From Oscillospiraceae bacterium (GTDB lineage: Bacteria; Bacillota; Clostridia; Oscillospirales; Ruminococcaceae), in NCBI GenBank assembly GCA_900768125.1, contig CAAGBS010000046.1:1-43342 (forward strand): DNA of 43,342 bases, written 5' to 3'. The position numbers and the translations under genes were made by a program. The notes under the pieces were generated by a model, which saw only the letters and a list, made by a program, of their open reading frames with translations, searched no databases and had not been told where the DNA came from. Numbering within the stretch: the stretch's first letter is position 1; each line of letters opens with the position of its first letter. This document shows, piece after piece, positions 9,232 to 16,540 of the stretch.

Positions 9232-9266
9232 AAGCCCGAACATCCGTAAAATGGTTTTTCGGGCTT
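9232..9266 (-). terminator. Hairpin after the ABC exporter operon (weak terminator)
   Basis: A 9-bp stem AAGCCCGAA/TTCGGGCTT with a 17-nt loop sits 32 bp after the stop codon of the gene ending at 9298. The U tract on the minus strand is poor, so termination is only inferred. Confidence 0.4.
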
Positions 9267-9297
9267 GGCTTTAGTATTGTTTTCCAGTGCCTTTTTA

Positions 9298-11232
9298 TTA
9301 TTCAGCCGCTTTCTTAGCCGGATTTCCGGTGTAAAGCTGGTAGTAGCGGTCCTGTTCCTCAATGAGCTTGTCGTGGCTTCCGCGCTCGATTATCCTGCCC
9401 TGCTCGAGCACCATTATGCAGTCGGAGTTGCGTACTGTGGACAGTCTGTGTGCGATGACGAACGTGGTTCTTCCATGCATCAGCTTATCCATGCCATCCT
9501 GAACCAGACGCTCGGTTCTCGTGTCGATGGAGGACGTTGCTTCGTCCAGTATCAGCACGGGCGGGTCTGCAACTGCCGCTCTGGCTATCGCAAGAAGCTG
9601 TCTCTGACCCTGCGAGAGATTCGCGCCGTCGCCGGTCAGCATGGTGTTGTAGCCGTCCGGCAGACGCTTTACGAAGCTATGCGCATTCGCCAGCTTTGCG
9701 GCGGCGATGCACTCCTCGTCCGTAGCGTCAAGTCTGCCGTAGCGGATATTGTCCATTACTGTACCGGTGAACAGGTGCGTATCCTGCAGGACAAGTCCCA
9801 GCGAGCGGCGGAGATCTGCTTTCTTTATCTTATTTATATTGATATCATCATAGCGTATCTTGCCGTCCTGAATGTCATAGAAGCGGTTGATAAGATTCGT
9901 GATGGTGGTCTTGCCCGCGCCGGTGGAGCCTACGAACGCTATTTTCTGCCCTGGCTCGGCGTGAAGCTTGATATCATGGAGCACCATCTTCTTTTCATCG
10001 TAGCCGAAGTCAACGCCATCGAATACAACGCTGCCCTCCAGCCTGCGGTAGGACACCGTGCCGTCCGCAGTGTGCGGATGCTTCCACGCCCAAACGCCTG
10101 TGCGCTTGTCGGACTCGGTGATGGTGCCGTCCTCGGCGATGTTCGCATTGACAAGCTCAACGTAACCCTCGTCAGTCTCGGACTTCTCGTCGATCAGCTT
10201 GAATACGCGCTTTGCGCCTGCCATCGCCATGACTACGGCGTTCAGCTGCTGGCTGACCTGGATAACCGGCTGTGAGAAGCTCTTGTTCAGCGTTAGGAAC
10301 GCAACCAGCGAGCCGAGCGTGAGTCCGGTCACGTCAGGACCGAGCACCAGCGACAGCACAGCGCCGACTGCAACGCACAGAACGTAGCTGATATTTCCGA
10401 GGTTCGCGCTGACCGGCATGAGGATATTCGCGAACTTGTTCGCATTGTCGGCGGAGACGCGAAGCTGGTCGTTTAGCCTGCGGAATCCCTCCATGTTCTT
10501 TTCCTCGTGGTTGAATACCTTGACTACCTTCTGACCCTCCATCATTTCCTCAATGTAGCCGTTGACAACGCCAAGGTCCTTCTGCTGCGCGCCGAAGTAC
10601 TTCGCGGACTTGCCGCCTATCTTCCCCGCCGCAAAAAGCATAACGCCTACCATCAGCACTGTGAGGACAGTCAGCGGAACGCTAAGCACTATCATGCTGA
10701 CAAGAGTGATTATCAGCGTTACGCCGGAGTTCACCATCTGCGGGATACTCTGGCTTATCAGCTGGCGGAGCGTATCAACATCGTTGGTGTAGATGGACAT
10801 GATGTCGCCGTGCGCGTTGGTGTCGAAGTACTTTATCGGCAGGGACTCCATATGCGTGAAAATATCATCTCTGAGGTCGCGCATGGTGCCCTGTGTGATA
10901 TAGATCATCAGTCTGTTATAGGTGAACGAGGTGATTATTCCGACTGCATATATCAGCGCTATACGCAGAAGCGCGCTGAGAAGCGGCGCAAAATCCGCGG
11001 TGCCGCCGGCATTTACTGCATTCAGCATAGGCGTGATGTAGTCGTCGATAAGGCTCTGCATGAACAGCATTCCCACCAGCGTTGCGATAGCCGTGATGAG
11101 AATGCACACCAGAACCAGTATGAAGCGGAATCTGTAGCGCTTCATCATATAACCCAGCACGCGGCTCAGCACCTTGAAATCCATGTTTTTGCGATTCATT
11201 TCATCAGGCTGACGTCTGTTTCCCATTGCCAT
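9298..11232 (-). CDS. ABC exporter half-transporter, catalytic-site subunit of a heterodimer
   Basis: This 644-residue protein has an N-terminal type I exporter membrane domain (six helices between about residues 35 and 320) and a C-terminal ATPase. In the ATPase, Walker A is GSTGAGKTT (435-443), the Q-loop VLQDTHLF, the signature LSQGQRQ (539-545) and Walker B VLILDEATSSID with catalytic Glu564. The signature deviates from LSGGQ. An insert of about 45 residues (350-395) separates the two domains. The gene follows its partner by 14 bp, with AAGGAGG 9 bases before the ATG. The pair resembles heterodimeric exporters such as TM287/288, BmrCD or LmrCD, which export drugs, lipids or peptides; the substrate cannot be read from the sequence. 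Confidence 0.92.
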   Translation of the reverse strand: MAMGNRRQPDEMNRKNMDFKVLSRVLGYMMKRYRFRFILVLVCILITAIATLVGMLFMQSLIDDYITPMLNAVNAGGTADFAPLLSALLRIALIYAVGIITSFTYNRLMIYITQGTMRDLRDDIFTHMESLPIKYFDTNAHGDIMSIYTNDVDTLRQLISQSIPQMVNSGVTLIITLVSMIVLSVPLTVLTVLMVGVMLFAAGKIGGKSAKYFGAQQKDLGVVNGYIEEMMEGQKVVKVFNHEEKNMEGFRRLNDQLRVSADNANKFANILMPVSANLGNISYVLCVAVGAVLSLVLGPDVTGLTLGSLVAFLTLNKSFSQPVIQVSQQLNAVVMAMAGAKRVFKLIDEKSETDEGYVELVNANIAEDGTITESDKRTGVWAWKHPHTADGTVSYRRLEGSVVFDGVDFGYDEKKMVLHDIKLHAEPGQKIAFVGSTGAGKTTITNLINRFYDIQDGKIRYDDININKIKKADLRRSLGLVLQDTHLFTGTVMDNIRYGRLDATDEECIAAAKLANAHSFVKRLPDGYNTMLTGDGANLSQGQRQLLAIARAAVADPPVLILDEATSSIDTRTERLVQDGMDKLMHGRTTFVIAHRLSTVRNSDCIMVLEQGRIIERGSHDKLIEEQDRYYQLYTGNPAKKAAE

Positions 11233-11246
11233 GTGTTTCCGCCTCC

Positions 11247-13028
11247 TTATTCATTCGGTTTGTCGAAATCGCCGCCGGACTGGGTCTGCAGCGTGTAGAT
11301 CTCGCGGTATATCTCGTTGGTCTTCAGCAGCTCGTCATGCGGAGCGAAGCCGCATATCCTACCGTCGTCCATTACTATTATGCGGTCGGCGTCCTTTACG
11401 CTGGAAATACGCTGTGCAATGATAAGCTTGGTCGTGCCGGGAATCTTCTCGGCAAACGCCTGGCGTATCTTGGCGTCAGTCGCAGTATCTACCGCGCTGG
11501 TGGAGTCGTCCAGTATGAGTATCTTCGGGCTTTTCAGCAGCGCTCTCGCGATACAAAGGCGCTGCTTCTGACCGCCGGATACGTTCGAACCGCCCTGCTC
11601 TATCATCGTGTTGTAGCGGTCTGGCATTCTCTCGATGAACTCGTCTGCGCAGGCAAGTCTGCACGCTTCCTCGCACTCTGCTTCGGTGGCATTCTCGTTG
11701 CCCCAGCGGAGGTTGTCGAGTATCGTTCCGGAGAACAGTACATTCTTCTGGAGCACTACGGCTACCTTGTCGCGGAGAAGTTCCAGGTCGTACCTGCGTA
11801 CATCTACGCCGCCGACCTTTACCTCGCCGCTGTCCACATCGTACAGACGGCTGATAAGGCTCGCAAAAGTGGATTTGCCGCAGCCCGTGCCGCCGATTAT
11901 GCCGATGGTCTCGCCTGAATGTATGTGCAGTTCGATATCATTGAGTATCTCCTCGCCGCCGTCAAGGTCGGATTTCTTCGCCTTTAGCTGATCGGACTTA
12001 TGCTTGTAGGTGAAGTTCACATGGTCGAAGTCGATGGAGCCGTCAGCTACTTCCATAACGGGGTTCTCAGGGTTCGTGATGTCGGACTTCTCGTTGAGCA
12101 CCTCGCAGATACGGCGGGTGCTGGCTACCGACATGGTTATCATGACGAATATCATCGAAAGCATCATCAGCGACATAAGCGCGCTCATGATGTAGCTGAA
12201 CAGCGAGGTAAGTTCGCCGGTGGTGAGCGTGCCGCCAACGATGAACTGCGCGCCGAACCAGGATATCAGCAGAATGCAGGCGTAGATAACGAACATCATC
12301 ACAGGGTTGTTCCAGGATATGATCTTCTCTGCCTTGATGAACATTTTGTAGAGGTTTCCGGAAGCAGTCACGAACTTGTCGTTCTCATGCTTCTCGCGGA
12401 CGAAGCCCTTTACCACGCGGATACCGGAGATGTTCTCCTGAACGCTGGCGTTGAGGTCGTCGTATCTCGGGAAAACCTTGTCGAATACCTTTGTAGCCTG
12501 CGTAACGATGAGCGCGAGCACTACGCCGAGCACCACCATCGCACCCAGGAATATCAGGCTGATGCGCACGTTGATGATAAGGCACATCACTATGCTGCTT
12601 ATCAGCATGATGGGCGCTCTTACCGCGATACGGATTATCATCTGAAATGCGTTCTGCAGGTTGGTGACGTCAGTCGTCATGCGGGTGACAAGGCCAGCCG
12701 TGCTGAACTTGTCTATATTCGAGAACGAGAACTGCTGGATATTGCTGAACATCGCGTCACGGAGATTGCACGCGAAGCCCGCGGAAGCGTTCGCCGCGAA
12801 CTTTCCGGCAAGCACGCCGAAAGCGAGGCTCATGAACGCCATAATTATCATCACCAGGCTGTAGAGAAGCGCTTTGGAAAGGTCTCCGGCGTTTACGCCC
12901 TTGTCGATTATCATAGCCGTGACGAACGGGATAAGCACCTCCATCACGACTTCCAGCACTGTAAACAGGGGGGTCAGCAGCGTGGATTTCTTGTATTGCT
13001 TTATCTGCGCTGCAAGTGTTTTTATCAT
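11247..13028 (-). CDS. ABC exporter half-transporter, degenerate-site subunit of a heterodimer
   Basis: This 593-residue protein has six membrane helices (about residues 18-300) and an ATPase domain with Walker A GGTGCGKST (379-387), canonical signature VSGGQKQ (483-489) and Walker B ILILDDSTSAVD, where Asp508 replaces the catalytic Glu. That substitution is the hallmark of the non-hydrolysing site in heterodimeric exporters. Its own canonical signature would complete the active site of the partner encoded downstream. It is the first gene of the pair, with AAGGAGG at 13043-13037 before the ATG and a strong promoter upstream. Confidence 0.92.
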   Translation of the reverse strand: MIKTLAAQIKQYKKSTLLTPLFTVLEVVMEVLIPFVTAMIIDKGVNAGDLSKALLYSLVMIIMAFMSLAFGVLAGKFAANASAGFACNLRDAMFSNIQQFSFSNIDKFSTAGLVTRMTTDVTNLQNAFQMIIRIAVRAPIMLISSIVMCLIINVRISLIFLGAMVVLGVVLALIVTQATKVFDKVFPRYDDLNASVQENISGIRVVKGFVREKHENDKFVTASGNLYKMFIKAEKIISWNNPVMMFVIYACILLISWFGAQFIVGGTLTTGELTSLFSYIMSALMSLMMLSMIFVMITMSVASTRRICEVLNEKSDITNPENPVMEVADGSIDFDHVNFTYKHKSDQLKAKKSDLDGGEEILNDIELHIHSGETIGIIGGTGCGKSTFASLISRLYDVDSGEVKVGGVDVRRYDLELLRDKVAVVLQKNVLFSGTILDNLRWGNENATEAECEEACRLACADEFIERMPDRYNTMIEQGGSNVSGGQKQRLCIARALLKSPKILILDDSTSAVDTATDAKIRQAFAEKIPGTTKLIIAQRISSVKDADRIIVMDDGRICGFAPHDELLKTNEIYREIYTLQTQSGGDFDKPNE

Positions 13029-13087
13029 GCTTTGTTCCTCCTTATGTTGTTTCTGTCATGCCATTCGCATTGATTAGTTGCCTTATT

Positions 13088-13116
13088 ATTATAGTACATA
13101 TTTTTTTTAATGTAAA
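13088..13116 (-). promoter_or_regulatory. Sigma-A promoter of the ABC exporter operon
   Basis: TTTACA (13116-13111), 17-bp spacer, TATAAT (13093-13088) on the minus strand, about 60 bp before the start at 13028. Confidence 0.8.
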
Positions 13117-13275
13117 CCCGCTATTCTGACAGATTTTCACCCATTTATGAAGCTGTTTTCAGCAAAATTAACTATGGTAATTTGTTTGCAAAACCTTGAC
13201 CGCATAACAACGCGGAAAATCGCATTCTAATGCGGTTTGCGGGCGCTTATCATTTCATGTGGTTTTCACAATTAT

Positions 13276-13339
13276 AGTCAACAGAAAGATGAAAATTGTG
13301 TGATATCTTTTCACAATTAAAGCTTTTCATCTGCTGACT
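13276..13339. repeat. Nested 64-bp inverted repeat upstream of the ABC exporter promoter
   Basis: The outer arms are AGTCAACAG and CTGCTGACT (one mismatch), then AGATGAAAA and TTTTCATCT. The inner arms are AATTGTG and CACAATT around TGATATCTTTT. A further copy of TTTTCACAATTA lies just left at about 13263-13274. The stretch 13117-13357 has no gene; it also holds a small CGCATT/AATGCG hairpin near 13221. It may be an operator array or a structured transcript; no partner is identified. Confidence 0.5.
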
Positions 13340-13357
13340 GTCGAATAGCAGAAAACT

Positions 13358-13385
13358 GCGTGGGGGAAATCTCTCTCCCCCACGC
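13358..13385 (-). terminator. Terminator of the SPFH-YhfC-RHH-SdpI operon
   Basis: A 10-bp stem GCGTGGGGGA/TCCCCCACGC with an 8-nt loop is followed on the minus strand by AGTTTTCT, 28 bp after the last stop codon of the operon. Confidence 0.75.
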
Positions 13386-13412
13386 ACGTATCATTCAGAA
13401 ATGCTTTTTCAG

Positions 13413-13754
13413 CTACGATTCCGTAGCCGCTATGCTGACAAACAGCGGAACAAGCTGTATCGTGATAACTATACAGCATATGACAAAACCAGCGTCATCG
13501 CTCAGCGCTTTCACAATCTGGAATACTCCCGCACCGACCGAAACAGCCAGCACCGGGATATCCATAAACAGCACCAGCCTGCCCCAGAAGACCTGGGCAA
13601 AGTACCAAGCCTGTTCGCTGCTGCGGGAGCGTTTCGTCCTGTAGCCGATGCCGCCGCCATATTGCGGAGGATTCCTCCAGCTGAGCAGCCCTGCTATCAT
13701 AAGCACCAGCGGAGTTATCAGGTAGCTAATGAGATACACAATGCCGTCATTCAT
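13413..13754 (-). CDS. SdpI/YfhL-family membrane protein
   Basis: This protein of about 113 residues has three hydrophobic segments: VYLISYLITPLVLMIAGLLS near the N terminus, then RLVLFMDIPVLAVSVGAGVF, and VICCIVITIQLVPLFVSIAA at the C terminus. Between the first two is the SdpI-family motif GYRTKRSRSSEQAWYFAQ (G-RT-S--aW). In Bacillus subtilis, SdpI is the immunity protein against the SDP cannibalism toxin and also sequesters its own repressor. I chose the ATG at 13754 because AAGGA lies 9 bases upstream; the ATG at 13763 abuts that box. The start overlaps the end of the ribbon-helix-helix gene, implying translational coupling. A toxin gene is not visible nearby, so an immunity role is inference. 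Confidence 0.8.
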   Translation of the reverse strand: MNDGIVYLISYLITPLVLMIAGLLSWRNPPQYGGGIGYRTKRSRSSEQAWYFAQVFWGRLVLFMDIPVLAVSVGAGVFQIVKALSDDAGFVICCIVITIQLVPLFVSIAATES

Positions 13755-13938
13755 CGTCTTCATTCCTTTCCGGTCTGGAGCGCCTTTTGCGGTACTTCAC
13801 GCATTCGGTCAGCAGGTATTCTATCTGCCCGTTCACCGAGCGGAAATCGTCCTCCGCCCACTGCATAAGTTCATTGTAAAGCGTTGCTGAGAGCCGCAGC
13901 GGTATCTGCTTCTTTTCCTTTTTCTCGCCATCTGCCAT
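13747..13938 (-). CDS. Ribbon-helix-helix (Arc-like) DNA-binding protein
   Basis: This small protein of 63 residues has the Arc/MetJ layout: a beta strand KQIPLRLS, a first helix ATLYNELMQWAEDDF, a turn RSVNGQ and a second helix IEYLLTECVKYRKR, with charged tails. The ATG at 13938 has GAGG 8 bases upstream; a GTG at 13947 is the alternative. Such proteins bind short direct or inverted repeats as dimers, and the repeated TGATAT boxes at the operon promoter are the obvious candidate target. Its gene overlaps the SdpI-like gene, so the two products are made together, reminiscent of repressor-sensor pairs. The link to the boxes is inference. Confidence 0.82.
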   Translation of the reverse strand: MADGEKKEKKQIPLRLSATLYNELMQWAEDDFRSVNGQIEYLLTECVKYRKRRSRPERNEDDE

Positions 13939-13956
13939 GCGGCTCACCTCACTCTG

Positions 13957-14742
13957 TCACATTGATTCAAGGAATTTATATCGCTTATACGCAATGACCG
14001 CCCACACCGCCGTGAAAGCCGCAATAATAAGCTCGCATACGATCACCGGAATAACGCCGCACTGGTAAAGCGCCGCGGGCACGTCCATCAGCGCATGAAT
14101 AACTATCGCGGCGGGATAGAGCCATATCCTGCCCTTCACCATGACCGCTTCCATCACCAGCACTGACAGCGAGACCTGCAATGTCATCGCAGCGATACGC
14201 TCCAAAACGGATATCGCCAGGTTGCCGTAAGTCACCTGAGAATAGGCTGTAAGCTGCGATATGACGCGGCTGTAGGCGTAAAAGTCCGATTCAGAAGACA
14301 ATTCGCTTACCACATCTGGACTTACTGTAGCTATCATAGCCAGTGCGATGACCGCCTGCAGACCGAGCAATAATATCATCTCGCAGCCGCCGTGACCCAG
14401 CCCGTATGAAACGGCGTTCTCAGCGCTGCGGTTTTTCTTCAGGAAGAACCGGAAGCTCAGGAACCGCGCGGTCTCCTCGAACACGCCCGCAGCGACCGCA
14501 CCGTAAATAACGTACAGCACCACATTATTCATGACCAGCGGGATCACCAGCACATGCAGGAGCCGTTCAAGCACCATCGCGAACAGCAGGAACATTCCCG
14601 CGCCGATAAACGTTGCTTTAAGCGTGCCCTTGCGAAATCTGAATCTCCACACCAGCGCCGCCGCGGCAGGAACTGCAATTCCAAGCACAGCCATCAAAAC
14701 AAGCGAAATTATGGATTCCGGCGAAAATACTATGTCGTTCAT
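13957..14742 (-). CDS. YhfC-family glutamic-type intramembrane protease homologue
   Basis: This 261-residue protein is strongly hydrophobic, with about seven predicted membrane helices. The family motifs are visible: EETARFLSFRFF (E-E---R) in the middle, GLGHGGCEM shortly after, and HALMD in the C-terminal third. These match the conserved Glu and His positions of the YhfC/PrsW/CPBP superfamily of membrane proteases. It probably cleaves or otherwise handles a membrane-bound substrate. The ATG at 14742 has GAGG 5 bases upstream and lies only 7 bases after the stop of the SPFH gene. A GTG two codons upstream is possible. Family assignment is good; catalytic activity and substrate are inferred. 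Confidence 0.82.
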   Translation of the reverse strand: MNDIVFSPESIISLVLMAVLGIAVPAAAALVWRFRFRKGTLKATFIGAGMFLLFAMVLERLLHVLVIPLVMNNVVLYVIYGAVAAGVFEETARFLSFRFFLKKNRSAENAVSYGLGHGGCEMILLLGLQAVIALAMIATVSPDVVSELSSESDFYAYSRVISQLTAYSQVTYGNLAISVLERIAAMTLQVSLSVLVMEAVMVKGRIWLYPAAIVIHALMDVPAALYQCGVIPVIVCELIIAAFTAVWAVIAYKRYKFLESM

Positions 14743-14749
14743 AGGCACC

Positions 14750-15727
14750 TCAATAGATAGAACCGCTGTTCACGATGGGCTGGGCGTCCTTGTTACCGCA
14801 GAGCACCACCAGCAGGTTGCTTACCATCTGCGCCTTTCGCTCCTCGTCAAGCTCGCAGACGTTGCTTTCGCTGAGCTTGTTCAGAGCCATTTCCACCATT
14901 CCGACCGCGCCGTCAACTATCTTCTGGCGGGCTTCGATTATTGCAGTCGCCTGCTGGCGCTGGAGCATTGCCGCCGCTATTTCCGGCGCATAGGCAAGGT
15001 GAGTTATCCGTGCTTCGATTATTTCCAGTCCGGCATTCTCGACGCGCTCCTGGAGTGTCTTTTTCAGCTGCTCGCATACTTCCTGCGAAGAACCGCGCAG
15101 GGATTTTTCGTCCGAATCGGTGGAGTCATACGGATAGCAGCGGACAACGTCGCGCAGGGTCGAGTCCGCCTGTATTGACATGAAATCCTCGTAGTCGTCC
15201 ACGTTGAATACTGCCTTTGCGGTGTTGACGACACGCCAGATGACTACTATCCCGACCTCGATGGGATTTCCCAGCTGGTCGTTTATCTTCTGCTTGCGGT
15301 TGTCGTGGGTCATCGCCTTGAGGGAGATCTTCGTGTGCGGAACGCCGGAGACCGAGACTCCGGGCACGACCTGCTTTCCGGTTTGGTGGGACTTGGGGAC
15401 GACAGGCGTGCTGAATATATTGACGAAGTAGAATCCCTCGCGCTTCAGCGTGCCGATGTACTTTCCGAATAAAGTCAGCACCAGCGCTTCGTTGGGCTTT
15501 ATGACGCGCAGTCCGATGAAAGGCAGCCAGCCGACGCTCAGCCAGATTATGCTGATTATCATGCCGACAGCGTACCCGGAGAATACGTCCTCCTCGATGC
15601 TGCAGGCGCAGAATATAGTCATGGCGAGAGCCGCCAGCCAGAGAACGATGGTGATGAACAGCACCGCCCAGCCGCTGGGAGCGTTAAGTTCCTTTTCATC
15701 GTAGCTTAATGTTTCTTTCTTGCTCAT
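14750..15727 (-). CDS. SPFH/band-7 domain membrane protein
   Basis: This 325-residue protein has two N-terminal membrane helices (about 20-42 and 52-72) followed by an SPFH domain that starts at GLRVIKPNEALVLTLFGKYIG and continues through IEVGIVVIWRVV and LRDVVRCYPYD to the helical segment VENAGLEIIEARITHLAYAP. The C-terminal tail is Ala- and Gln-rich (MLQRQQATAIIEARQKIV), as in slipin and flotillin relatives, which assemble into large membrane cages that organise or regulate membrane proteases. It leads the operon, with GGGAGGT before the ATG, and the next gene encodes an intramembrane protease, echoing the pairing of SPFH proteins with proteases in HflKC-FtsH and NfeD-stomatin. Confidence 0.9.
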   Translation of the reverse strand: MSKKETLSYDEKELNAPSGWAVLFITIVLWLAALAMTIFCACSIEEDVFSGYAVGMIISIIWLSVGWLPFIGLRVIKPNEALVLTLFGKYIGTLKREGFYFVNIFSTPVVPKSHQTGKQVVPGVSVSGVPHTKISLKAMTHDNRKQKINDQLGNPIEVGIVVIWRVVNTAKAVFNVDDYEDFMSIQADSTLRDVVRCYPYDSTDSDEKSLRGSSQEVCEQLKKTLQERVENAGLEIIEARITHLAYAPEIAAAMLQRQQATAIIEARQKIVDGAVGMVEMALNKLSESNVCELDEERKAQMVSNLLVVLCGNKDAQPIVNSGSIY

Positions 15728-15755
15728 GTTAATACCTCCCGTTTCCAGTTCAATT

Positions 15756-15790
15756 TGATATCATTCTGATATCTTGATATGATTATATCA
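15756..15790. promoter_or_regulatory. Cluster of TGATAT boxes overlapping the promoter (candidate operator)
   Basis: Three direct copies of TGATAT (15756-15761, 15767-15772, 15775-15780) and one inverted copy (15785-15790) cover the -10 region and transcription start of the SPFH operon. The first copy is part of the palindrome TGATATCA. Short repeats at 8-11 bp spacing fit cooperative binding by a ribbon-helix-helix protein such as the one encoded in this operon. Confidence 0.5.
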
Positions 15791-15810
15791 CGATGGGAAG
15801 AATTTGTCAA
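15782..15810 (-). promoter_or_regulatory. Consensus sigma-A promoter of the SPFH operon
   Basis: Perfect TTGACA (15810-15805), 17-bp spacer and perfect TATAAT (15787-15782) on the minus strand, about 50 bp before the SPFH start codon. Confidence 0.85.
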
Positions 15811-15856
15811 GAGGGTGACTTGATTTTTATTCGGAATTACGGATCATACAGCAAAT

Positions 15857-15876
15857 GGGAGGGGCAAGCCCCTCCC
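15857..15876 (-). terminator. Hairpin after terD (possible terminator)
   Basis: GGGAGGGGC/GCCCCTCCC forms a nearly loopless GC-rich stem 34 bp after the terD stop. Only ATTT follows on the minus strand, so termination efficiency is uncertain. Confidence 0.5.
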
Positions 15877-15910
15877 ACACGATAGTTTGTGACAAATGGG
15901 AACGTAAAAC

Positions 15911-16486
15911 TCAGACGTTAACTCCATACGCGCGGCACAGCGCTTCAAGTCCGCCCTGATAGCCCGCACCGACCGCGTTGAACTTCCACTCGCCGCCGTG
16001 GCGGTACAGTTCGCCGATGACCAGCGCGGTCTCGATCGAGAAATCCTCGGTGAGGTCGTAGCGAAGAAGTTCCTCGTTCGTTTCAGGATTGTATATCCTG
16101 ATGAATGCATTGTTCACCTGACCGAAATTCTGATTGCGCACCGCCGCGTCATAGATAGTTACAGCGAACGTAATATGGGAAATGTTCTGCGGCACCCTGC
16201 TGAGATCTATCTTTATAGTCTCATCATCGCCATCTCCCGCGCCATCACGGTTGTCGCCGGTGTGCTCGACTGACCCGGAAGCATGCGTGGTATTGCCGTA
16301 AAATACGAAATCGCCGTCAGATGTCACCTTTCCATTGTCGCCAAGCAGGAACACCTCCGTGTCCAGGTCGAACGCAGAACCGCTGTCGAATGCGTTCACG
16401 TCCCAGCCGAGACCAGCGTTGATCTTAGTCAGCCCGGGATTGCTCTTTGTGAGTTCCACTTTCTGACCCTTTACCAGATTTACCAT
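15911..16486 (-). CDS. TerD-family calcium-binding stress protein
   Basis: This 191-residue protein is a complete single TerD domain. It opens with VNLVKGQKVELTKSNPGL, then GLGWDVNAF, FDLDTEVFLLGDNGKV, FVFYGN and the acidic calcium-site region GDNRDGAGDGDDETIKIDLSRVP, and ends with the usual GEWKFNAVGAGYQGGL. TerD proteins bind calcium through the conserved acidic loops and occur in tellurite-resistance and phage-response clusters. Here it stands alone, with no TerC, TerZ, TerA or YceG-like neighbours. The ATG is preceded by GAGAGGT. It follows tsaB with only 54 bp between them, which contain a small hairpin, so it may be the last gene of that transcript or have a weak promoter of its own. 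Confidence 0.93.
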   Translation of the reverse strand: MVNLVKGQKVELTKSNPGLTKINAGLGWDVNAFDSGSAFDLDTEVFLLGDNGKVTSDGDFVFYGNTTHASGSVEHTGDNRDGAGDGDDETIKIDLSRVPQNISHITFAVTIYDAAVRNQNFGQVNNAFIRIYNPETNEELLRYDLTEDFSIETALVIGELYRHGGEWKFNAVGAGYQGGLEALCRAYGVNV

Positions 16487-16518
16487 ATCAATTACCTCTC
16501 TTTCAGTTCAATAATTAT

Positions 16519-16531
16519 CGGGCAAAGCCCG
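16519..16531 (-). terminator. Small hairpin between tsaB and terD
   Basis: CGGGC-AAA-GCCCG lies 10 bp after the tsaB stop, followed by ATAATTATT on the minus strand. It could attenuate read-through from tsaB into terD; the stem is short. Confidence 0.4.
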
Positions 16532-16540
16532 CTTTAAACG

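Noticed and set aside
9163..9273. 36-codon plus-strand frame upstream of the ABC operon end
   Set aside because: It runs through the hairpin at 9232-9266, lacks a good ribosome binding site and has no recognisable features.
9265..10275. 336-codon open frame on the plus strand opposite the second ABC gene
   Set aside because: Antisense to the ATPase domain with all motifs in the other strand; no start signal.
12000..13073. 357-codon open frame on the plus strand opposite the ABC exporter
   Set aside because: Antisense to a well-supported ABC gene and covers its promoter; composition is that of a shadow frame.
15911..16486. A tellurite-resistance or TerD-type stress cluster
   Set aside because: Only one terD is present; no terC, terA, terZ or associated kinase or phosphoesterase genes flank it.
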